DNA from: Methanoflorens sp963701995
Lineage (GTDB): Archaea > Halobacteriota > Bog-38 > Methanoflorentales > Methanoflorentaceae
Length of the DNA: 64,000 nt
Direction: 5' to 3'
Assembly: GCA_963701995.1 (NCBI GenBank)
Contig: OY969693.1
Location: 2,051,297 to 2,115,296 of the forward strand
Shown piece after piece: positions 1 through 9,115 of the stretch. Numbering within the stretch: the stretch's first letter is position 1; each line of letters starts with the position of its first letter. Under the pieces are notes generated by a model that was not told where the DNA came from, searched no databases, and saw only the letters and a list, made by a program, of their open reading frames with translations. Both the position numbers and the translations under genes were made by a program.

Positions 1-51
1 ACAGCGCGTACAGGGCTGTCAGCGCGCTGAGCCAAAGAGGGAGGGAGGATC

Positions 52-699
52 ATGATTGAGTCGCTGGTTCGGCAACTGAAAAGCAACGATCCGGCAGTCC
101 GGACGAAAGCAGCCGCAACCCTTGGAAATAGCGGCGAAAAAAGCGCAGTTTCGTTTCTTGCAGGAGCACTTGTCGACGAGAATAGGCACGTTCGCCGAGC
201 CGCGTCTGCAGGCCTTGGGCAAGTGTGGACCGATGAAGCTGTGACGCCCTTGTGCACGGCTCTGAACGATAGCGACTGATTTGTCCGATGGAATGCTGCG
301 CTGGCCCTAGGACTGATCGGTGATCCACGAGCTGTGGATCCTCTCATCGAAGCTTTGCACGACGTGAACAGGTACGTGCGTCGAAACGCCGCCGAAGCTC
401 TTGGAAACATCAGAAACACGAGCGCGACTGGCTGGCTCATTGAGTCGCTACAGGATCCAGACGTCGACGTCAGATGGAACGCGGCTGAAGCGCTCGGAAA
501 ACTACGGGCCCCGCACGCTATTGATCCTCTTATTCACACGTTGCATGACCCTGATGAATTTGTGCGAGAGCGTGCCGCAGACGCGCTCGGCAGAATCCGA
601 GACATGCGCGCGGTGGGTGCTTTGCAAGCCGCGCTCAAGGACAGCGACGAGGACGTTCGGAAGACTGCGGAAGAAGCGCTCGAAAGAATCAAGCAGTGA
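52..699 (+). pseudogene. HEAT-repeat (PBS-lyase-like) protein interrupted by in-frame TGA
   Basis: Tandem helical repeats of about 31 residues, each with a D-x-VR-x-xAAxALG pattern, run through the whole frame, so this is a PBS-lyase-type HEAT-repeat protein, probably a protein-binding scaffold. A strong ribosome site (GGGAGGGAGG) precedes the ATG at 52. The frame is interrupted by TGA at 277-279, between DSD and FVRWNAA, and then continues unbroken to 699. In the neighbouring repeats this position is E, R or V, so one base change (for example from GAA or TGG) explains the stop. It is either a real nonsense mutation, a sequence error or recoding; nothing nearby supports recoding. Intact, it would be 215 residues. 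The partner is unknown. Confidence 0.75.
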
Positions 700-779
700 C
701 ACGATCGATCGTAGTCGGGTTTACGTGCTGCAGCCGAGTCACAGTGCGAGATCAACGCGCGCTAACGACCTGCAACGTT

Positions 780-787
780 TTTAAATA
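780..787 (+). promoter_or_regulatory. TATA box of the 816 gene
   Basis: TTTAAATA lies 29 bases before the ATG at 816. Archaeal transcription usually starts about 25 bases past the box, which would give an almost leaderless message and supports the ATG at 816 over upstream GTG codons. Confidence 0.5.
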
Positions 788-815
788 TGATTACGCTCTC
801 ACTACAACAGGAAGC

Positions 816-1079
816 ATGGCAGACACTTTGAGCTCGATGGCAGAAGTAGATCGCGCCGTCGCAGCTATCAAGCAAATAAAAGAGCGCACTACGAAGTTGC
901 CGCCTGTGCTCGTAGAAGCTTATAAAGAAACTCTTCAATCGGCTAGCAGCGCAATCGTCCGTCGATTCTTTGAAGGTCTCGCGAGTCAATGCCCTGACGC
1001 CTTGGAATACTTCAGAGACGTAGACACACAAAAAAAAGCGGAAGACGAAAAGCAAACAAAACTCGATACGATTTCGTAA
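816..1079 (+). CDS. small helical hypothetical protein
   Basis: An 87-residue acidic/basic helical protein that I do not recognise. It is rich in Ala, Lys and Glu, has no signal peptide or membrane segment, and ends in a charged tail (DTQKKAEDEKQTKLD). The ATG at 816 was chosen because a TATA box lies just upstream; the reading frame stays open upstream to a GTG at 696, but that extension has poor coding character. It follows the HEAT-repeat gene on the same strand, but its own promoter argues against a shared operon. Confidence 0.55.
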   Translation: MADTLSSMAEVDRAVAAIKQIKERTTKLPPVLVEAYKETLQSASSAIVRRFFEGLASQCPDALEYFRDVDTQKKAEDEKQTKLDTIS

Positions 1080-1169
1080 TGTCCCAGGCTGTTAGCCCCT
1101 TTCTAAGTTATGTTAATGTGTTTTTGACTTGCTTAGCTATGCTGAAAGACAAAGCACTTAAGGATAAAG

Positions 1170-1195
1170 ACGATATAATCTGAGAAGCATATCGT
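1170..1195. promoter_or_regulatory. palindromic operator 1 of a putative Mo/W regulon (upstream of tupB)
   Basis: ACGATAT, 12 bases, ATATCGT: perfect 7-bp inverted arms, 26 bp in all. The same arm-spacer-arm layout recurs at 3681, 7174, 9257 and 11151. E. coli ModE sites are also about 26 bp with CGTTAT/ATAACG arms, so a ModE-like repressor is the best guess. Just downstream, at 1201-1213, is GCTAAGGAGGGG, nearly the same as the ribosome site of tupA (3713-3724), but no start codon follows it. Confidence 0.6.
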
Positions 1196-1202
1196 TGACA
1201 AG

Positions 1203-1478
1203 CTAAGGAGGGGCACTTAACCATTCGAATAGTTTCGCGGTGGCCTTCCCGATTGCGGTGGCATCTACGTGCTCGAGCGCGATCTTCAATCCGTCCCGGG
1301 TAAGATCAGTGATCGAGGTGATGTTTTTCGTATTTCCCTTCTTCGTGGCGCCTTGATCAAGGACCAGTACCAGACCAAGGGCGCGACAATCCCTCGTAAC
1401 GTCCCACATATCGCGCTGATCGGCAGGGTTGTGCAGACTGATAATCAATTGGTACACCACCAGGTTCACAGATGGCAT
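1203..1478 (-). CDS. hypothetical protein, 91 residues
   Basis: An unrecognised 91-residue protein on the minus strand between the HEAT/816 genes and tupB. Its composition is protein-like (YQLIISLHNPADQRDMWDV near the N-terminus, ITDLTRDGLKIALEHVD near the C-terminus). There is no signal peptide, membrane helix or metal motif. No clear ribosome site precedes the ATG, so it may be leaderless. It converges on the operator at 1170. It could be the C-terminal remnant of a longer gene, since the plus strand here also carries an orphan ribosome site. Confidence 0.5.
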   Translation of the reverse strand: MPSVNLVVYQLIISLHNPADQRDMWDVTRDCRALGLVLVLDQGATKKGNTKNITSITDLTRDGLKIALEHVDATAIGKATAKLFEWLSAPP

Positions 1479-1565
1479 TTATTATCTTAAGGAATCTGAT
1501 CACAGCTGTTGAACGGTATCGATCATCGTTCCGTGTAAGCAGCTGTCTGCATGGGGAGTTCATTG

Positions 1566-2252
1566 ATGAATGAAGTCCTTGACGGGATACTCCAAGCGAT
1601 TCAGCTGATCGTGTCCCTGAACCCAGAGGTTCTCGACATAACCGCTCGGTCTCTATTTATCTCGCTTTCGGCAACTTTGGTGGCATCCCTGATCGCAATT
1701 CCTATCGGAGGATTCATCCACTTCAAGGAGTTCGGGGGAAAGAGGGGGCTGATCACCATCATCCAGGCCCTTTATGCCCTTCCCACGGTGCTAGTCGGGC
1801 TCCTCGTCTGGCTCCTACTCTCGCGCTCCGGCCCGTTCGGCTTTTTACACCTCCTCTTCACTCCTACCGGCATGATTATCGGGCAGATTGTTCTTATCGT
1901 CCCACTCATGATCGGGATGACCCTGATAGCTCTGTCAGGAGTGAGCCAGACTAAACAGGATACTGTGATTTCCCTCGGAGCAACCGGGCTTCAGACGGTT
2001 ATCACCATTGTCAAGGAAGCCCGTTTCGCCATTCTAGGCGGTGTCATCCTCGGGTTCGGCCGGGCGATCGCAGAAGTCGGAGCGGCAATGATGATTGGTG
2101 GGAATATCCGTGGTTACACGCGGGTACTGACTACTGCAATTGCACTTGAGACCTCGATAGGTAACCTCTCGCTCTCCATTGCGCTGGGCATCATCCTCCT
2201 GCTCATAGCTTTGATCGTAACCGGGCTCCTCTTCCTGGTCCAGGAGCGCTGA
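1566..2252 (+). CDS. tupB: tungstate ABC transporter permease TupB
   Basis: Integral membrane permease of a TupABC-type tungstate importer, 228 residues with about five hydrophobic helices. The permease loop that contacts the ATPase is visible as the EA-A-x3-G pattern (SLGATGLQTVITIVKEA), followed by GRAIAEVGAAMMIGGNI, typical of tungstate/sulfate-type permeases. The ATG at 1566 is preferred over 1551 because GGGGAG sits 7 bases upstream of it. The ATPase gene starts 4 bases after the stop, so the two are co-translated. The palindrome at 1170 lies about 370 bases upstream and probably controls the operon. Confidence 0.88.
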   Translation: MNEVLDGILQAIQLIVSLNPEVLDITARSLFISLSATLVASLIAIPIGGFIHFKEFGGKRGLITIIQALYALPTVLVGLLVWLLLSRSGPFGFLHLLFTPTGMIIGQIVLIVPLMIGMTLIALSGVSQTKQDTVISLGATGLQTVITIVKEARFAILGGVILGFGRAIAEVGAAMMIGGNIRGYTRVLTTAIALETSIGNLSLSIALGIILLLIALIVTGLLFLVQER

Positions 2253-2256
2253 TAGC

Positions 2257-3345
2257 GTGATCGAGTTCGACCACGTGGTTATGAACTTCGGGGAGAAAGA
2301 GGTGCTGAAAGATGTGTCGTTCTGCATCAATGACGGAGAGATCTTCACCTTTATCGGGCCGAGCGGCTCCGGGAAGACTACAGTCTTGCGCCTCATCGAC
2401 ATGCTGGAACGGCCGACATCGGGCAAGATCCTTATTGGCGGGACCAATGTTTCGAAGATCCGTGACCGAGAGAAGGTCAAGGTGCGGCGGAAGATGAGCA
2501 TGGTCTTCCAGAAACCCTCTCCGCTCCGTGGGTCGGTGCACGCCAATATTGCTATCGGACTCCAGTTCAGGAAAGTCAATGCTGATGAAATTTCTAGGCG
2601 CGTCTCGGAATCCCTGGAGCTCGCCGGGCTGGAGGGGTATGAAGAAAGACGGGCCATCACTCTTTCAGGAGGTGAGATGCAGCGGGTGGCCATCGCCCGG
2701 GCCATCACGACCAAGCCTAATGTCCTCCTTCTCGATGAACCGACCGCCAACCTCGATCCAGTTTCAGCTGAAGAGATCGAGAGCATGATCACGGACCTAA
2801 AGAATCGGTTCGGTATCACGGTTATCATGTCCACCCACGATATGGTCCAAGGTCAGAGATTGGCTGACCGCATCGCTGTGCTCATCGACGGGCGAATCGG
2901 CCAGCTAGGTACCTCGAAAGAGATCTTTTACCGGCCGATGAACCGTGCGGTTGCCCACATGGTCGGAGTCGAAAATATCTTTGACGGTGTCGTCACCGAA
3001 AATGAAGCCGGTCTTGCAACCATTGATGTAAACGGAGTCCGGATCATCGCCGGCTTAGACGCCTCCCCTGGCACGCCGGTCACACTCTACCTGCGACCCG
3101 AAGATATCACCTTCTACGAAAAAGACCACATCCGGAGCAGTGCCCGGAACATGTTCACTGGGCGGATCATCGAAGTCGTTCCCATCGGGCCTATGGTGCG
3201 ACTAAAGGTCGATGCCGGAGTGAAACTGACCGCTGTCATCACCGCGCGATCATTCGAGGAGCTCGGTCTTGTGCTGGGGAAGAAAACCACCCTAACCTTC
3301 AAGGCCAGTGCCGTTCACGCTGCGGAACGGAAAGACGCGGATTGA
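2257..3345 (+). CDS. tupC: tungstate/molybdate ABC transporter ATPase TupC
   Basis: ATP-binding subunit that powers TupB, 362 residues, GTG start directly after tupB. Walker A is GPSGSGKTT (about residue 34), the signature is LSGGEMQR, Walker B is VLLLDEPTANLD, and the switch histidine is in MSTHD. After residue 240 comes a C-terminal domain (MVGVENIFDGVV onward) like the TOBE/MOP oxyanion-binding domains of ModC and WtpC, which may sense intracellular tungstate or molybdate. Many TupC proteins are shorter and lack this domain, so this one resembles the ModC/WtpC layout. Confidence 0.88.
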   Translation: MIEFDHVVMNFGEKEVLKDVSFCINDGEIFTFIGPSGSGKTTVLRLIDMLERPTSGKILIGGTNVSKIRDREKVKVRRKMSMVFQKPSPLRGSVHANIAIGLQFRKVNADEISRRVSESLELAGLEGYEERRAITLSGGEMQRVAIARAITTKPNVLLLDEPTANLDPVSAEEIESMITDLKNRFGITVIMSTHDMVQGQRLADRIAVLIDGRIGQLGTSKEIFYRPMNRAVAHMVGVENIFDGVVTENEAGLATIDVNGVRIIAGLDASPGTPVTLYLRPEDITFYEKDHIRSSARNMFTGRIIEVVPIGPMVRLKVDAGVKLTAVITARSFEELGLVLGKKTTLTFKASAVHAAERKDAD

Positions 3346-3727
3346 TTCATTTAATTCTCTCTTTCTTTCACCCATCTTTCAGTATCTAATTACTTGAATG
3401 ACGGTCGTGCGGCTGGAGAACCGCAGAAAACTCCGCTTGTGATAATCAGCATGTGCTTCAGCTCCGCATAAGTCGATATTACTCAATATCACTAATGCGA
3501 CGAAGCGGATATATTAGAGAACGCAGATAAACGCAATTTACGAAGCAAAATGAGGGATAATGTCTAATTGCAAGAGCCTAAATTATCCACTCTTGAAATC
3601 AGTTAACAGACAGTTATAAAACAAAGAATTACGTTTTTTTGCAAGTGATTTCGAAAGAGCAAAACTCATTAAGCATGAAAACGATATTTCCTGCGCAACA
3701 TATCGATTGCGAGCTAAGGAGGGAAAA
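3346..3727. other. intergenic control region tupC-tupA
   Basis: A 382-base AT-rich gap without a gene. It holds TTATAAAAC at 3614-3622 (likely TATA box of tupA), the palindrome at 3681-3706, and a half-site-like CGATATTAC at 3474-3482 followed by an imperfect mirror AATATC. tupA therefore seems to have its own regulated promoter even though it follows tupBC. Confidence 0.5.
3681..3706. promoter_or_regulatory. palindromic operator 2 of the putative Mo/W regulon (upstream of tupA)
   Basis: ACGATAT, 12 bases, ATATCGA: same 26-bp layout as the sites at 1170 and 11151. It lies about 60 bases past the TATA box at 3614 and just before the ribosome site AAGGAGGG, where a bound repressor would block transcription of tupA. 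Confidence 0.6.
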
Positions 3728-4711
3728 ATGAGACCATTAGGTAAAATACTCATAGTCTGCATTTTAGTGACCACAATGGCGGTGGCAGCTTCAGGCTGCA
3801 CCACCTCTACCACTACCAAGCCGCAACTCACGCTGGCAACCACCACCAGCCTGTATGATACCGGGCTTCTGGACTACCTCAAGCCCTATTTTGAAAACCA
3901 ATACAACGCTACTCTCCTGGTCACCTCACAGGGAAGCGGTAAGGCGCTAGAGATCGCGAGCCGCGGCGATGCCGATGTGCTGGCCGTCCATTCGCCGGCC
4001 GCGGAGAAGGCGTTCGTTGCTAATGGTACGGGGATGAACCGCCGTTGCTTTGCCTACAATTACTTCGTTATCGTCGGTCCGAAGAGCGATCCGGCCGCGA
4101 TCAATGGGACGAGCGCGGTGGCGGCGTTCCAGAAGATCTACCAACTCGGCACGAATAACACCACGGGGGTAACGTTTGTTTCCCGCGGTGACCAATCGGG
4201 CACCCACGTAAAGGAGCAGGGTATCTGGGCGTCGGCTGGGTATAACTATACTAAACAAATCGAGGGATCCGGGGCCTGGTATGCCGAGACTGGACAAGGA
4301 ATGGGCGCGACGCTGCAGGTTGCCGATCAGAAACAAGCGTATACCCTTTCTGATATAGGGACCTACCTCGCGTATCAGGGTAACTTAACACTCGTTCCGC
4401 TGGGGGTCACGAATGACAGCTCCCTGCTGAATGTGTACAGCGTTATCACCGTATACAACACGCAGTTCACCACCCAAGAGATCCAATTGGCCAACAACTT
4501 CGTGAACTTTATGATCTCCAATTCCACCCAGCAATTGATCGGTGCATACGGTGTAGAAAAGTACGGACAGCCCCTGTTTACCCCGATGAACGGAACGTGC
4601 AGCCAGTTTAACTGCACCTGCACCGGCCTTGCGATTGATCTCGTGCCGCCCACGCTAAAGACCGCCACATCGACCGCCACTGTGAGCGCGACGACTAAGG
4701 CGGCCGCGTAA
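3728..4711 (+). CDS. tupA: tungstate-binding lipoprotein TupA
   Basis: Substrate-binding protein of the tungstate importer, 327 residues. An N-terminal signal ends in a lipobox (AASGC), so the mature protein is probably lipid-anchored outside the membrane. TupA hallmarks are present: TTTSLYDTGLLD near the N-terminus and SRGDQSGTHVKEQ in the middle, which carry the oxyanion-binding Ser/Thr/Arg residues. The ATG at 3728 follows AAGGAGGG by 3-4 bases; an upstream TTG at 3707 lies before this site and is unlikely. The C-terminus has an unusual Cys-rich patch (CSQFNCTC) and an Ala/Thr tail. Confidence 0.9.
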   Translation: MRPLGKILIVCILVTTMAVAASGCTTSTTTKPQLTLATTTSLYDTGLLDYLKPYFENQYNATLLVTSQGSGKALEIASRGDADVLAVHSPAAEKAFVANGTGMNRRCFAYNYFVIVGPKSDPAAINGTSAVAAFQKIYQLGTNNTTGVTFVSRGDQSGTHVKEQGIWASAGYNYTKQIEGSGAWYAETGQGMGATLQVADQKQAYTLSDIGTYLAYQGNLTLVPLGVTNDSSLLNVYSVITVYNTQFTTQEIQLANNFVNFMISNSTQQLIGAYGVEKYGQPLFTPMNGTCSQFNCTCTGLAIDLVPPTLKTATSTATVSATTKAAA

Positions 4712-4823
4712 CCACTCGAGACCGAACCGATAGGGTACATCTAGCCAAGACGAGAGATACGAGAGATAATATTTGACCAGTAAAGGGCGTTAGATTCGCC
4801 TCCAACGCCAGAGAGCAGCTTGT

Positions 4824-4855
4824 GGGTAAGAGTGTTTTTGCTCTTACCCTTTTTT
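4824..4855 (+). terminator. hairpin plus T-run after tupA
   Basis: GGGTAAGAG and CTCTTACCC form a perfect 9-bp stem with an 8-base loop, followed directly by six T. It separates tupA from the next ATPase gene. Confidence 0.7.
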
Positions 4856-4975
4856 AGCTATGAACAACATAAGGGTTCGATCGCAAAACTGAGAAGACTT
4901 ATCCTCTTTTTTCTCGCTCGCGCGATACCCTCACCCTCTAGTAGGTCCGATATCGAACACCTTTCTCTAAGGAAA

Positions 4976-6070
4976 ATGACAACAGTTTCTGTAGAAGGTG
5001 CTCACGCAACTTTGGGCGATTTCAAGCTGAGCGATATTAACCTCCGCGTTGCAAGCGGCGAGTTGTTCGTCATCTTAGGCCCAAGTGGTGCTGGAAAAAC
5101 GATCTTGCTCGATCTCATTGCAGGGTTCGTATCTCCACGCCAAGGGAGTGTTCTGCTCGACGACGCAGACGTTACGTACCTTCCGACCGAGAAACGCCGC
5201 ATTGGTTATATGTTTCAAAACTATGCGCTCTTTCCAAATATGAGTGTATACAAGAACGTTGAGTTCGGCCTTGCGTACACAAAGTTTCCAAACCGTGCGC
5301 AGAGAGTTGAAGAGATGATGGATCTGATTGAAATTAGCAGCCTTAGAGATAGGACCCCTACCACGCTAAGTGGCGGGGAACGGCAACGTGTAGCTCTTGC
5401 CCGATCTTTAATTCTCGAGCCTCGCGTTCTTCTTCTGGACGAACCCTTGAGCGCGCTCGACGCGCGTTCGCGGGATGTGATTCGCGAAGAACTTCACGAC
5501 GTAATCAGACAGTTTGAAATTACCACGCTGTTTGTGACCCACGATCAGACTGACGCAAGGCTGCTCGCAGACAGGCTTGGCATCATGTATGACGGCAAGC
5601 TGCTTCAGACCGGATCGGTGCACCAGATCTTCGACAAGCCTCAAGACGAAAAAGTTGCCGCATTTGTCGGGATGGAGAACCTTTTCGAAGGCGTCGTAGT
5701 TTCTCAAGAAGGCGGGATTATTGTCGCGGACATTGGCAGTGCTACGATTGAAGCTGTCGCGAAGAGCGAAAAAGGCGATACAGTCGTTGTTGGAATTAGA
5801 CCTGAGAACATTACTATAATGCTGGAACCGGCTGTCACGAGTGCGCGAAACACTTTCCACGGCACAGTCAGACAGATGCTCCATCTTGGACCCATAAACA
5901 AGGTTATTGTCGACTGCGGTTTCACACTAGCTGCGTACGTCACAAATATTTCTACTGAAACTCTGAGCCTCGATAAAGGCACGCAGGTCTGCGTCGCTTT
6001 TAAAGCAACAGGCGTTAACGTTATTAGTGGTGCACGGCCGGCCAGTCAGAGAGCTCTATCTCGTCAATAG
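4976..6070 (+). CDS. modC: molybdate/tungstate ABC transporter ATPase (ModC/WtpC-like)
   Basis: ATP-binding subunit, 364 residues from the ATG at 4976. Walker A is GPSGAGKTI, the Q-loop is in MFQNYALFP, the signature is LSGGERQRVALARS, Walker B is LLLDEPLSALD and the switch is VTHDQ. The last 120 residues form a TOBE/MOP-like domain. The ATG at 4976 starts the conserved part; the open frame upstream runs across the terminator and has no coding character. Its likely partners are the binding protein (6124-6996, opposite strand) and the permease (9441-10310), so the transporter genes are scattered rather than in one operon. Confidence 0.85.
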   Translation: MTTVSVEGAHATLGDFKLSDINLRVASGELFVILGPSGAGKTILLDLIAGFVSPRQGSVLLDDADVTYLPTEKRRIGYMFQNYALFPNMSVYKNVEFGLAYTKFPNRAQRVEEMMDLIEISSLRDRTPTTLSGGERQRVALARSLILEPRVLLLDEPLSALDARSRDVIREELHDVIRQFEITTLFVTHDQTDARLLADRLGIMYDGKLLQTGSVHQIFDKPQDEKVAAFVGMENLFEGVVVSQEGGIIVADIGSATIEAVAKSEKGDTVVVGIRPENITIMLEPAVTSARNTFHGTVRQMLHLGPINKVIVDCGFTLAAYVTNISTETLSLDKGTQVCVAFKATGVNVISGARPASQRALSRQ

Positions 6071-6123
6071 GACAGCCACAGCGGCAATAGCCCTTCTTGT
6101 AATACCAAAGCATTTCCCGCCCG

Positions 6124-6996
6124 TCAAGCCGTTCGCGCAGATGCAGCAACTTGCGTACTCGCCGTTCGCGACGCCGGGGCTTGGACGACCATGAACCCAT
6201 ACTTCTGCAAGATTGCTTTAGCGGTGGATGAGGTTACGAAGTCTATGAAACTCTGTGCTTGTTGCGCGTTCTTTGAGCTACTTAGAATGCCTATCGGATA
6301 TTGAGCCAACACGTTGGCCGAGCCAGGGATGGGAATGGTTTGCACCCTACCTTTGTACTGCATCGGCACGTCAGATACGTACACGATTCCGGCATCAGCC
6401 TCGCCCAAAGCGACTTTGGTCACTATACCGTTCACGTTCGGTTCCTGCGATACCACGTTAGCAAGCGTGCGATTCTTGAAATTAACGCCAAAAGCTGTCA
6501 AGTTGGCCGTTTTGTTGAGCATCTGAATCGTGTAGTCACCACACGGCACGTCTTTTGTCCCGATAACAAGTTTCAGGCCCGGTCGCGCGAGGTCCGAAAG
6601 ATTAGTAATGTTTGCAGGGTTTGCAGCAGGGACGATGATGGCCAGTTTGTTCTTTGCAAAAACAGTTACGCTCGAGTTGTTCATGAGGCCTTGGTCCTTC
6701 AATGCATTCATTTGCTTCAGGTTAGCAGAAGCAAAGACGTCTGCGTTGGCTCCTTGCTCTATTTGGGTGCGAAGGATCTGAGTCCCATCAAAGTTAAAGG
6801 TGATATTGGCGTCGGTGTGATTCGCCTGATAGCTTCGTCCAATCTCGTTGAATGCATCAGTGAGTGAAGCAGCAGCGAAAACGGTCAGCTTGCTGCTCTG
6901 TGTGTTTGGCGTGGGGGACGTGCAGCCGCTCCCGACGATCATGACTGCGCATATCACAGCGCAGAGCAAAATCGGCGCAAGTTTATTGCCATTCAT
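6124..6996 (-). CDS. modA: molybdate-binding lipoprotein ModA
   Basis: Periplasmic-type binding protein for molybdate/tungstate, 290 residues. A signal peptide ends in lipobox VGSGC, then the ModA start LTVFAAASLTDAFNEIG. Further ModA features are FNFDGTQILRTQIEQGANADVFASA and the oxyanion-binding stretch ALGEADAGIVYVSD. Convergent with modC (54 bases between the stops). The promoter is probably the TTATATAA box near 7165 with the operator at 7174 just upstream, giving a leader of about 140 bases. Confidence 0.88.
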   Translation of the reverse strand: MNGNKLAPILLCAVICAVMIVGSGCTSPTPNTQSSKLTVFAAASLTDAFNEIGRSYQANHTDANITFNFDGTQILRTQIEQGANADVFASANLKQMNALKDQGLMNNSSVTVFAKNKLAIIVPAANPANITNLSDLARPGLKLVIGTKDVPCGDYTIQMLNKTANLTAFGVNFKNRTLANVVSQEPNVNGIVTKVALGEADAGIVYVSDVPMQYKGRVQTIPIPGSANVLAQYPIGILSSSKNAQQAQSFIDFVTSSTAKAILQKYGFMVVQAPASRTASTQVAASARTA

Positions 6997-7675
6997 AATG
7001 GATCTCCGTTGATTTGGCCAGCGTACGGATGAGCATACTCGTCCGGCGGCTAGAGCTAGGTTTACCCATCGACTCGCGAAAGCATCTTCACCAGAAAGGC
7101 GACGCCCGTCTAATAAAAAAACCGTCGCTGACCAGTCGTGGACAGTGCTCAGTTAAAGCTTGATGTTATATAACCGTTATTACTGACTGATAATAACGCT
7201 TTTATACTCAGCGGTAAATGACTTCTTTAAGGTGTGGTCGCCTTCTTCGCGTCCACAACCTTATCTCCCATCGGCTGCAAAATAAGAGCGTTTCACCTAT
7301 ATCTTTCATTAACTCCCTTGCTTTGAGCTTTGTTCTTGTAGCCGACTACAACACCTCGCTGCTCGAATTTTTTGTAGCCTACCAATCCCGCTTCACAGCC
7401 AAAACAAAGAGGTGGTAGAGGCTCAATCAGCGTGCTCAAAGAGTGAGCTAATGACCGCTGTAGCGGGACTCTCACTATGTGACACAGTCGGTGAACGCGT
7501 ATGGGGTTAGGTAGTCTTAACAAGAATCACGAGAAAACGCACACTAGAAGTTATTTACTACGTCAGATCAAACATACAGCACTCTTGTTGGTTCAATTCG
7601 CTGACGAAGCTTAAAGAGTACTATCACAAGGCTTCATCGTGCCATTAAACAGCGAGAAACCCGGAGGAGACACGG
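6997..7675. other. modA-aldehyde dehydrogenase intergenic region
   Basis: About 680 bases in which I see no convincing gene. It contains the ModE-like palindrome at 7174-7199 with a TATA-like box on each side: TTATATAA at 7166-7173 facing modA and CTTTTATAC near 7199-7207 facing right. A rightward frame at 7218-7418 exists but has poor coding character. Confidence 0.45.
7174..7199. promoter_or_regulatory. palindromic operator 3 of the putative Mo/W regulon (upstream of modA)
   Basis: CCGTTAT, 12 bases, ATAACGC. The inverted arms CGTTATTA/TAATAACG are perfect over 8 bp. This copy is the closest to the E. coli ModE operator arms (CGTTAT/ATAACG). It lies between divergent TATA-like boxes. Confidence 0.65.
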
Positions 7676-9115
7676 ATGACTATGCAGAATATGCTCATCA
7701 ATGGCGAATGGCTACCAGCTGGCTCTGGTCACTCATTCAGCGTCCACAATCCTGCCACGGGCGAAGAAATTGCTCAGGCACCAGCTGGCTCAGCTGAAGA
7801 TGCAGTGTCTGCAATTAACGCGGCGCAAGGGGCCTTTCGAGCCTGGTCTCAGACACCCGCCGCAAAGCGCGCGGTAGTACTTCGCCGAGCAGGGGATCTG
7901 CTTATCTCGCGCGAAGAAGACATTTCGCAACTCGTCACTCAAGAGGCAGGAAAGCCATTGCGCGCCTCGCGCAACGAAGTTCGTGCCGCTGCCGATTTCG
8001 TCTATTGGTATGCGGAAGAGGGACGACGCTCGTACGGCGAGTGGATACCAGACCCGCATCCAGATCGACGACTGCTAACGATCCGACAACCTCTCGGCGT
8101 CGTGGCGATCATCATCCCTTGGAATTTTCCGGCGTACATGATCGGCCGCACTGTGGCCCCTGCTTTGGCAGCAGGGTGCACCGTCGTCATTAAACCTTCC
8201 AAGGAAACCCCGCTCACTGGGTTAGCAATTGCGCGGGCATTTGTCGACGCTGGCGTGCCCCGCGGAGTTCTCAATGTTGTTACGGGCGATGCAAAGGCGA
8301 TTGGACAAGCTTTTCTCGACGACCTTCGCGTTAGGAAGATCTCTTTCACGGGTTCGGTCGATATTGGCAAGAAGTTGATGCGCGGTGCGGCAGATCAGAT
8401 CAAGCGCGTGACACTAGAGTTAGGGGGGCATGCGCCCTTTATCATACTGAGCGACGCCGATCTGGAAAAAGCGATCCGCGGCGTGATGTCAGCGAAATTC
8501 GGGAACGCCGGCCAGATGTGTATAGCACCTAATCGTATCTATGTCCATTCAAGCTTGCTCGAAACGTTCATGAAGCGACTATCTTCCGAGGTCAAGCAGC
8601 TGAACGTCGGCAACGGCCTCGATGATGATACCGACGTAGGACCTCTAATAAATAATGCTGCGATGGAAAAGGTTGAAACCCACGTCAATGACGCAATAAG
8701 CAAAGGAGCACGCCTCGTCGTTGGAGGCAGCAGGCTCACTGACAGCACGCACGCGTCTGGCTCATTCTTCGCACCGACGGTGCTGGCCGATGTCACTCCC
8801 GATATGCGCATTACCCGAGAGGAGACCTTCGGGCCTGTTGCCGCGGTGATCGCGTTCGACAATGAAGATGAAGTGATCGATCGAGCAAATGACACCCTTT
8901 ATGGGCTCGCAGCTTACCTGTATACGCGTAATATTAGCAAAGCGGTGCGGATTGCAGAACAGCTTGAATATGGGATGGTTGGAGTGAACGATACGCGGAT
9001 TACAGCCGTTGAAGGCCCATTCGGAGGCGTGAAGCTAAGTGGGATAGGCCGAGAGGGAGGGCGCGAAGGACTGGCAGCCTTCCTTGAAACTAAGCTGATA
9101 GCCCTTGGAATTTGA
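7676..9115 (+). CDS. NAD(P)-dependent aldehyde dehydrogenase (succinate-semialdehyde dehydrogenase-like)
   Basis: Soluble aldehyde dehydrogenase, 479 residues, the usual family length. The cofactor-site motif PWNFPAYMIGR, the general base in LELGGHAPFI and the nucleophile Cys in NAGQMCIAPNR are all present, along with EETFGPVAAV near the C-terminus. The sequence is nearest to the GabD/succinate-semialdehyde or lactaldehyde dehydrogenase branch; the true substrate cannot be read from sequence. GGAGGAGA precedes the ATG. It sits between modA and modB but needs no molybdenum itself, so it may be an inserted passenger gene. Confidence 0.85.
   Translation: MTMQNMLINGEWLPAGSGHSFSVHNPATGEEIAQAPAGSAEDAVSAINAAQGAFRAWSQTPAAKRAVVLRRAGDLLISREEDISQLVTQEAGKPLRASRNEVRAAADFVYWYAEEGRRSYGEWIPDPHPDRRLLTIRQPLGVVAIIIPWNFPAYMIGRTVAPALAAGCTVVIKPSKETPLTGLAIARAFVDAGVPRGVLNVVTGDAKAIGQAFLDDLRVRKISFTGSVDIGKKLMRGAADQIKRVTLELGGHAPFIILSDADLEKAIRGVMSAKFGNAGQMCIAPNRIYVHSSLLETFMKRLSSEVKQLNVGNGLDDDTDVGPLINNAAMEKVETHVNDAISKGARLVVGGSRLTDSTHASGSFFAPTVLADVTPDMRITREETFGPVAAVIAFDNEDEVIDRANDTLYGLAAYLYTRNISKAVRIAEQLEYGMVGVNDTRITAVEGPFGGVKLSGIGREGGREGLAAFLETKLIALGI

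Noticed and set aside
277..279. TGA as a selenocysteine codon
   Set aside because: No catalytic context and no hairpin recognised; the aligned repeats have E, R or V.
4820..4975. N-terminal extension of the modC-like ATPase
   Set aside because: It overlaps the terminator hairpin and has no family match; the conserved protein starts at 4976.
7218..7418. Plus-strand frame after the modA operator
   Set aside because: Poor composition, no ribosome site, no motif.
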